This document shows, piece by piece, positions 60,328-64,000 of a stretch of DNA of 64,000 nt; within the stretch, counting starts at the first letter, position 1; each line of letters begins with the position of its first letter. The position numbers and the translations under genes are program-made. Origin of the DNA: Seriola aureovittata (lineage: Eukaryota; Chordata; Actinopteri; Carangiformes; Carangidae); NCBI RefSeq assembly GCF_021018895.1, contig NC_079384.1:13617640-13681639 (forward strand), given 5' to 3'. The notes beneath the pieces were generated by a model. The model was not told where the DNA came from, did no database searches, and was given only the letters and a program-made list of their open reading frames with translations.

Positions 60328-61767
60328 TTTGCAGGTGTTTGCCAGTGAGTTGTCAGTGTTCACATTAACAGCGATCACCCTGGAGCGCTGGCACACCATC
60401 ACACATGCTCTGCGGCTCGACCGTAAACTCCGCCTGAGACACGCGAGTATCGTCATGACAGCAGGCTGGATCTTCTCATCTCTGGCCGCTTTGCTGCCCA
60501 CAGTTGGAGTCAGCAGCTACAGCAAGGTGGGTGTGCAGACCACACATTAATTAAACTCCTCTGTGCTTTCCACTTCGTAACACCAATTTACTGTACGTTT
60601 CTTCAATGATGAATTCTTGCATGTTGCAACCATATATGTTAACGATATATATTTAATTTATATATGCAAGTTGATGAAAACAACATACGGATTAAACTTT
60701 TATATGCTTACATGTATTTTTATTATTAATTTCCCATTCTGGGAAATTAGTCTCAGACTTTTGGAACCCACTGTACATAATATGAACATGTATTATCAGG
60801 CTTTGGGATAGATATATATTTGAATAACACACGTCTACAATGTAAGCATACAAAATGGCATATTTGCCTTTGTTTGATGGAGAGACATCAAACGCAGAGA
60901 AAGAGAGGCACAATTACAAGCGGTTTCCAGATGGAACCAAATGTTGTGGTCACGTGGTATGTGTCTTAAACCACTCCAGCACCAGGACGCCAACAACACA
61001 AGTGCAGCATTGCTGATGAAATGTGCAATACAATATATCAACAATCATTCACATATATTACATACATTACCTGTAGTTGGTGGTTTAGTTTATTTGTTCA
61101 TATGAACATGAACCTATTTACACATACAGTAGGTGACTGTTTCTATAGTCTACTGGTCCATAAACCTTCATAATATGGAAATGAAGAATATCCAAGGCCC
61201 CGGAACACCTTGTATTTGTTCGTGGTGCAGGTTAGTATCTGCCTGCCCATGGACGTGGAGTTTCTGGCGTCTCAGGTCTACATTGTGTCTCTCCTCCTCC
61301 TCAACATCCTGGCCTTCTTCTGTGTGTGTGGCTGTTACCTCAGCATCTACCTGACCGTCCGCAACCCCTCGTCAGCGCCGGCCCATGCTGACACCCGCGT
61401 GGCCAAACGCATGGCCATCCTCATCTTCACTGATTTCATCTGCATGGCTCCCATCTCCTTCTTCGCCATCTCGGCCGCCCTCAAGCTCCCCCTCATCACC
61501 GTCTCACAATCCAAATTCCTCCTGGTCTTCTTCTACCCGATCAACTCCTGCTCCAACCCCTTCCTGTACGCCTTCTGCACTCGCACCTTCAGACGGGACT
61601 TCTTTTTCCTCGCAGCCCGCTTCGGCCTGTTCAAGACCCGGGCGCAGATTTACCGGACAGAGAGTTCGTCCTGTCAGCAGCCGGCGTGGACCTCTCCAAA
61701 GAGCAGCCATGTGGTGCTGTACTCCTTGGCCAATGCGTTGAGTCTAGATGTGAAACAAGAATGCTGA
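50313..61767 (+). CDS. fshr: Follicle-stimulating hormone receptor (complete, 14 exons)
   Basis: Class A glycoprotein-hormone GPCR of gonadal somatic cells, coupling mainly to Gs/cAMP. Coding exons 50313-50467, 52816-52887, 53899-53973, 54216-54290, 54392-54466, 55504-55578, 56080-56160, 57204-57272, 57380-57454, 58357-58539, 58828-59048, 60017-60198, 60335-60526 and 61231-61767 sum to 2067 nt, 688 residues plus stop, with no frame break. Layout: signal peptide 1-19, LRR ectodomain to about 311, hinge 312-357, seven helices from about 362 to 630, tail to 688. FSHR rather than LHCGR is supported by [10 protein letters not shown], the teleost-FSHR-like end KQEC, the lack of an LHCGR-type separate hinge exon, and linkage to nrxn1. 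ERW (463-465) and NPFLY (619-623) motifs are intact. The first in-frame ATG follows an upstream stop at 50274-50276. Teleost FSHR is often responsive to both gonadotropins. Confidence 0.95.
50468..52815 (+). other. fshr intron 1
   Basis: 2.3 kb; T19 and G11 runs (about 50850 and 52186) and a small CA tract (52313-52342). No exon recognised. Confidence 0.7.
52816..52887 (+). CDS. fshr: fshr exon 2: LRR
   Basis: 72 nt, acceptor GTCAACAG, donor ACT|GTAAGT, phase 2 to phase 2. Encodes [20 protein letters not shown] then LRKL. One repeat per exon with split Leu or Ile codons is the typical glycoprotein-hormone-receptor pattern. Confidence 0.93.
52888..53898 (+). other. fshr intron 2
   Basis: TG run (52896-52921) and AT-rich sequence with ATTT units (53255-53280). 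No other feature seen. Confidence 0.7.
53899..53973 (+). CDS. fshr: fshr exon 3: LRR
   Basis: 75 nt, acceptor AACCATAG, donor CAT|GTGAGT. Encodes [20 protein letters not shown] then QLTY. Contains an NLS glycosylation sequon. Closely resembles the next exon, suggesting repeat duplication. Confidence 0.93.
54216..54290 (+). CDS. fshr: fshr exon 4: LRR (probable extra repeat)
   Basis: 75 nt, acceptor CTCTCGCAG, donor GAT|GTAAGT. Encodes [20 protein letters not shown] then ELTE. Mammalian FSHR has one 75-bp repeat exon fewer here. Either this or exon 3 corresponds to the single mammalian repeat. Confidence 0.93.
54392..54466 (+). CDS. fshr: fshr exon 5: LRR
   Basis: 75 nt, acceptor TTTCTTTCAG, donor TCT|GTGAGT. 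Encodes [20 protein letters not shown] then KLQH; the NIT sequon is present. The intron before it is only 101 bp. Confidence 0.93.
54467..55503 (+). other. fshr intron 5
   Basis: 1.0 kb, AT-rich; nothing recognised. Confidence 0.7.
55504..55578 (+). CDS. fshr: fshr exon 6: LRR
   Basis: 75 nt, acceptor CACATCACAG, donor GTT|GTAAGT. Encodes [20 protein letters not shown] then TELL; the NFS sequon is present. Corresponds to mammalian LISNTGIKHLPDVHKIHS. Confidence 0.93.
55579..56079 (+). other. fshr intron 6
   Basis: 501 bp with the CA tract at 55629-55686; the rest is unremarkable. Confidence 0.7.
55629..55686 (+). repeat. (CA)n microsatellite
   Basis: Interrupted CA tract in fshr intron 6. 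Confidence 0.9.
56080..56160 (+). CDS. fshr: fshr exon 7: LRR
   Basis: 81 nt, acceptor CGCTTAG, donor GAT|GTAAGG. Encodes [20 protein letters not shown] then TQAISE. Corresponds to mammalian DIQDNINIHTIERNSFVGL. Confidence 0.93.
56161..57203 (+). other. fshr intron 7
   Basis: Contains an imperfect direct repeat of about 22 bp (56525 and 56598) spaced 73 bp; otherwise nothing recognised. Confidence 0.65.
57204..57272 (+). CDS. fshr: fshr exon 8: LRR
   Basis: 69 nt, acceptor AATGACAG, donor ATT|GTGAGT. Encodes [20 protein letters not shown] then KK. The AFNGT segment, with its sequon, is conserved with mammals. Confidence 0.94.
57380..57454 (+). CDS. fshr: fshr exon 9: LRR
   Basis: 75 nt, acceptor CTCTCTTAG, donor ACT|GTAAGC. 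Encodes [20 protein letters not shown] then ELVV. Confidence 0.93.
57455..58356 (+). other. fshr intron 9
   Basis: AT-rich, nothing recognised. Confidence 0.7.
58357..58539 (+). CDS. fshr: fshr exon 10: last LRRs and LRR C-cap
   Basis: 183 nt, acceptor TGTGCAG, donor ACAG|GTAGTC. Encodes [40 protein letters not shown] and [14 protein letters not shown], the CCAF motif of the hinge start. Matches mammalian exon 9 (186 bp) in size and content. Confidence 0.95.
58828..59048 (+). CDS. fshr: fshr exon 11: hinge and TM1
   Basis: 221 nt, acceptor TGTGGCAG, donor ATAG|GTATGG. Encodes a short hinge, [14 protein letters not shown] and TM1 ([20 protein letters not shown]). NFTS is a sequon. In mammals the hinge and all seven helices share one exon; here a phase 1 intron follows TM1. 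Confidence 0.95.
59049..60016 (+). other. fshr intron 11 (within 7TM region)
   Basis: 968 bp, over half of it probable dispersed repeat (59325-59860). Absent from mammalian FSHR. Confidence 0.75.
59325..59860. repeat. Probable dispersed repeat in fshr intron 11
   Basis: Begins TTAAAGACCCCCTGTGATGA and ends near GCAGCAGTGGTGGGCGGGGC. I recognise the opening block from fish genomes but not the full element. Confidence 0.35.
60017..60198 (+). CDS. fshr: fshr exon 12: TM2 to start of TM3
   Basis: 182 nt, acceptor ACTGTCAG, donor ACG|GTGTGT. Encodes [20 protein letters not shown], the ECL1 region [14 protein letters not shown] (Cys439 of the conserved disulfide) and SAAGFFT. Confidence 0.95.
60281..60326 (+). 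repeat. (TG)23 tract at fshr exon 13 acceptor
   Basis: Pure TG repeat ending eight bases before the exon; it takes the place of a normal polypyrimidine tract. Confidence 0.95.
60335..60526 (+). CDS. fshr: fshr exon 13: TM3 to ECL2
   Basis: 192 nt, phase 0 at both ends, acceptor ATTTGCAG directly behind a TG23 tract, donor AAG|GTGGGT. Encodes [20 protein letters not shown] (ERW motif), ICL2, TM4 ([18 protein letters not shown]) and SSYSK. Skipping would remove 64 residues in frame and destroy the receptor fold. Confidence 0.95.
60527..61230 (+). other. fshr intron 13 (within 7TM region)
   Basis: 704 bp, AT-rich, nothing recognised. Absent from mammalian FSHR. Confidence 0.75.
61231..61767 (+). 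CDS. fshr: fshr exon 14: TM5 to C-terminus
   Basis: 537 nt including TGA at 61765-61767; acceptor GTGGTGCAG. Begins [11 protein letters not shown] (Cys514), then TM5, ICL3 ([17 protein letters not shown]), TM6 ([10 protein letters not shown]), TM7 with [11 protein letters not shown], and a tail with [11 protein letters not shown] ending LDVKQEC. Confidence 0.97.
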   Translation, partial: VSICLPMDVEFLASQVYIVSLLLLNILAFFCVCGCYLSIYLTVRNPSSAPAHADTRVAKRMAILIFTDFICMAPISFFAISAALKLPLITVSQSKFLLVFFYPINSCSNPFLYAFCTRTFRRDFFFLAARFGLFKTRAQIYRTESSSCQQPAWTSPKSSHVVLYSLANALSLDVKQEC

Positions 61768-62887
61768 CTGTCTCTCAAAAATCTGCAGTCTTTTTGCTGG
61801 TCCATGGTCAGAGAGGCCCTATTTCTCTACGGATGAAGCTACAGTCATTCTACTAGCTCTGGCTCTGGCGGAGATATTGACAGAATATAATATGAACACC
61901 TCTTAAAGTTGGAAAAATTCAACTTGGTTTAAGAGATCATCTTCTTCTCTCTCACTTGTTGTGGAAATGTAGAAGCGCACTGTTAAATCCTCATTTTTAC
62001 TATTTAGTCAGCTTTGATTTTTAGTTGTTTAGTTGTTTTTATCTATCTCAAGTATGTTGCAAATATCTTTGGCCAGACCGTCAGCTGCTTACTCTTTGGA
62101 CTCAACATCTGAACCACAACAACTCAGGACACAAGTGCCAGTGTCCTTCCAAGCCCATGTGACCCGTGGTTAAACTCTACTCTATGCACAATAGCAACCC
62201 GAGCATGGATAGCCACAAAACAACTGCAGATACTTTGTCCAAATCTAGGTCAAACTACTGCCCTAGATAATTCTTTGTGTTTGTTTTAATTTCATCGGAG
62301 TGCCAAATGGGTGGAGTTTACCGCAACATAACAATTTAGATCATAAGTAGAACGTAGAAAGAATAGGAGAAGAAGTAAACTGACTTCACTTTCATGTACA
62401 GTCTTATGTAACAAAACACCATCCATCTGGTGTCCCTAGATAATGAAACCAACTAAAGTGCTTTGAAACAGTTTAGCAAGGGTTCTGACGCTCTGGATGT
62501 CAGCATATGCATGTCAAGAAATCAACAGTCATTTAACATTCAGTGTTATGATTGAATGATATTCATTATGAAGCACACCACGGGGACCTAGTGATTAATA
62601 ATCTCTTCAAACTTTCCATCTGCCGTAGCTCTGGATGCCTCCACAGCCCCCTCTACCACTCAGTTTCTCTATTTGTTTGAAAAGAGGGGCATGTAATTAT
62701 CTTTGTAATGTGATTATGTTTATTGTTTGTAAATGATAGTACTACTAAGTATCACCTTTTTATATCTGTGGTTTGCACAAAATGTATGTTTGGGATCATT
62801 TTTATAAAGTTGTTTATTATAATTTCTCTCCTTGAGATTTTGTAGATTTTGTAGTGAGTGTGTGAAGAGTAGTAACAAAAGGAAAGA

Positions 62888-62957
<70 letters not shown>

Positions 62958-64000
62958 TACATGCACATACACACACACATTAAACTGAGCTGTCTTTATC
63001 TAGAAATGCTGTCCTTCAGAGGATCCAAAGATTTCAAGGACAAAGTGACCCTACCAACCTCTGCTCTGTTTGCCAGGGTGGGTGGGTGGTTGTGGGAGGG
63101 GAGACTACACAGCTGTTCTTTCTGCTTATTACAGGAGGAGGGATATGGCAGCTAGATAAGACACGCACACACCCACACCCACACACACACACACACAGAC
63201 AGAAGCAAGCCAGGGTTTCAAGGCTGCAGCTGCAAGAAGGAGTCCATCTCATTGATATGGATACACTGCCTCTTACATGCCAACGCTGAACGTGTGGGTG
63301 CATTTGTGCTCTTTAGCCACCAGGTGATGCTACTGATGCAGGTTTTATTGTGATCTCTGCTCTGTCACGGTCTATTCAGCTGTGAATAACAATACACTTC
63401 AAGTCACACCGATCGACAACAAGCATACATTTGATATCAAACAACTGATGGTGATGGGAAAGCACACACTTACAGCTGCACTGTTACAAAAACATAACAT
63501 TAATGTGGAAGCTAGTATTATAACAATAAAAAGTAGACAGCTGGGGGCATTATTTCGTAAAAGATGTCTTTATAGCAAAGCATGGACATTAAACCGATAC
63601 AGTTATCTCAAACAGGAATAATGTTTTCTGGCTTCAAGCTTAGACTGAAACAGTCTCTGAGATGTTGCTTTGCAGCTTCAGACTGGAAATGAAAATGAAA
63701 AAACTCACCTAGTCCTTGCCTGGCCTTGGAGACTATAATCCACACTGTGTTGACAGTCTTTAAAGTCTCTATACAGAGTGCTGTGGAATAATGTGACATG
63801 CCTGTGTCTCCAGAAATACAGATATGATGCACAGATTCACTATAGTTCAGTTTCACTATAGTTGCTGCCACTCAGAGAATATTTAGTTTAGGAACTATTT
63901 TCAGTAATAACACTCAGGACTTCCTGTTGGTCTTCTGTTTAAGACATGAAACATATTATAGCAACACCCCCTCCCTCCCAAAAATTGAATTTATTTGAGA
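61768..64000 (+). other. fshr 3' flank, probably 3'UTR in part
   Basis: No gene recognised. TC/CA (62888-62949) and CA (63168-63198) tracts. I see no AATAAA before about 63525, so the end of the transcript is undetermined; a variant hexamer may be used. Confidence 0.6.
62888..62949 (+). repeat. (TC)n(CA)n compound microsatellite
   Basis: Short TC run passing into a CA tract, downstream of fshr. Confidence 0.95.

Overview
The window is vertebrate nuclear DNA from a ray-finned fish, most likely a percomorph teleost. It has small GT-AG introns, abundant (TG)n/(CA)n microsatellites and diverged dispersed repeats of kinds I recognise from percomorph genomes. Two protein-coding genes lie on the + strand in the order nrxn1 > fshr, the same order and relative orientation that tetrapods show for NRXN1 and FSHR. 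I see no gene on the - strand.

Positions 1-43343 hold the 3' four-fifths of an alpha-neurexin-1 gene. The window opens inside an intron; the first recognisable exon (8911-9212) encodes the start of LNS2. Twenty-one exons then run in consistent phase through LNS2, LNS3, EGF2, LNS4, LNS5, EGF3, LNS6, the stalk, the transmembrane segment and the PDZ-ligand tail. They encode about 1230 residues plus a partial first codon. The canonical alternative-splice sites are visible: SS2 (10418-10462, with an internal donor), SS3 (27-nt microexon 24708-24734) and SS4 (90-nt exon 35303-35392). A likely 3'UTR runs from the TGA at 43341-43343 to a polyadenylation signal near 45778.

Positions about 45800-50312 are intergenic and repeat-rich. 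They include a fold-back repeat pair with another repeat nested inside it, and opposed TG and CA tracts.

Positions 50313-61767 hold a complete follicle-stimulating-hormone receptor gene. Fourteen exons give an intact 688-codon frame: signal peptide, leucine-rich-repeat ectodomain with one repeat exon more than mammalian FSHR, a short hinge, and a seven-helix domain split by three introns. A CACGTG E-box lies 120 to 115 bp upstream of the ATG. Positions 61768-64000 hold 3' flank, probably 3'UTR in part, with microsatellites only.

The two genes do not form a functional unit. Neurexin-1 is a presynaptic adhesion molecule and FSHR is a gonadal G-protein-coupled hormone receptor; their adjacency is ancestral synteny. 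The points most worth a second look are: ACTAAC clusters on both sides of the SS2 exon; an exon whose first bases recreate a consensus donor (recursive-splice-like); TTAAA triplets just after SS4; absence of a recognisable beta-neurexin first exon in the expected intron; loss of Ser-Gly in the neurexin stalk; and the exon architecture, TG-rich acceptor, reduced hinge and reduced N-terminal cysteines of fshr. I did not find a wholly new system; the novelty is in gene structure and splicing signals. Exon boundaries were read by hand from frame, GT-AG sites and remembered family sequence, without alignment software.
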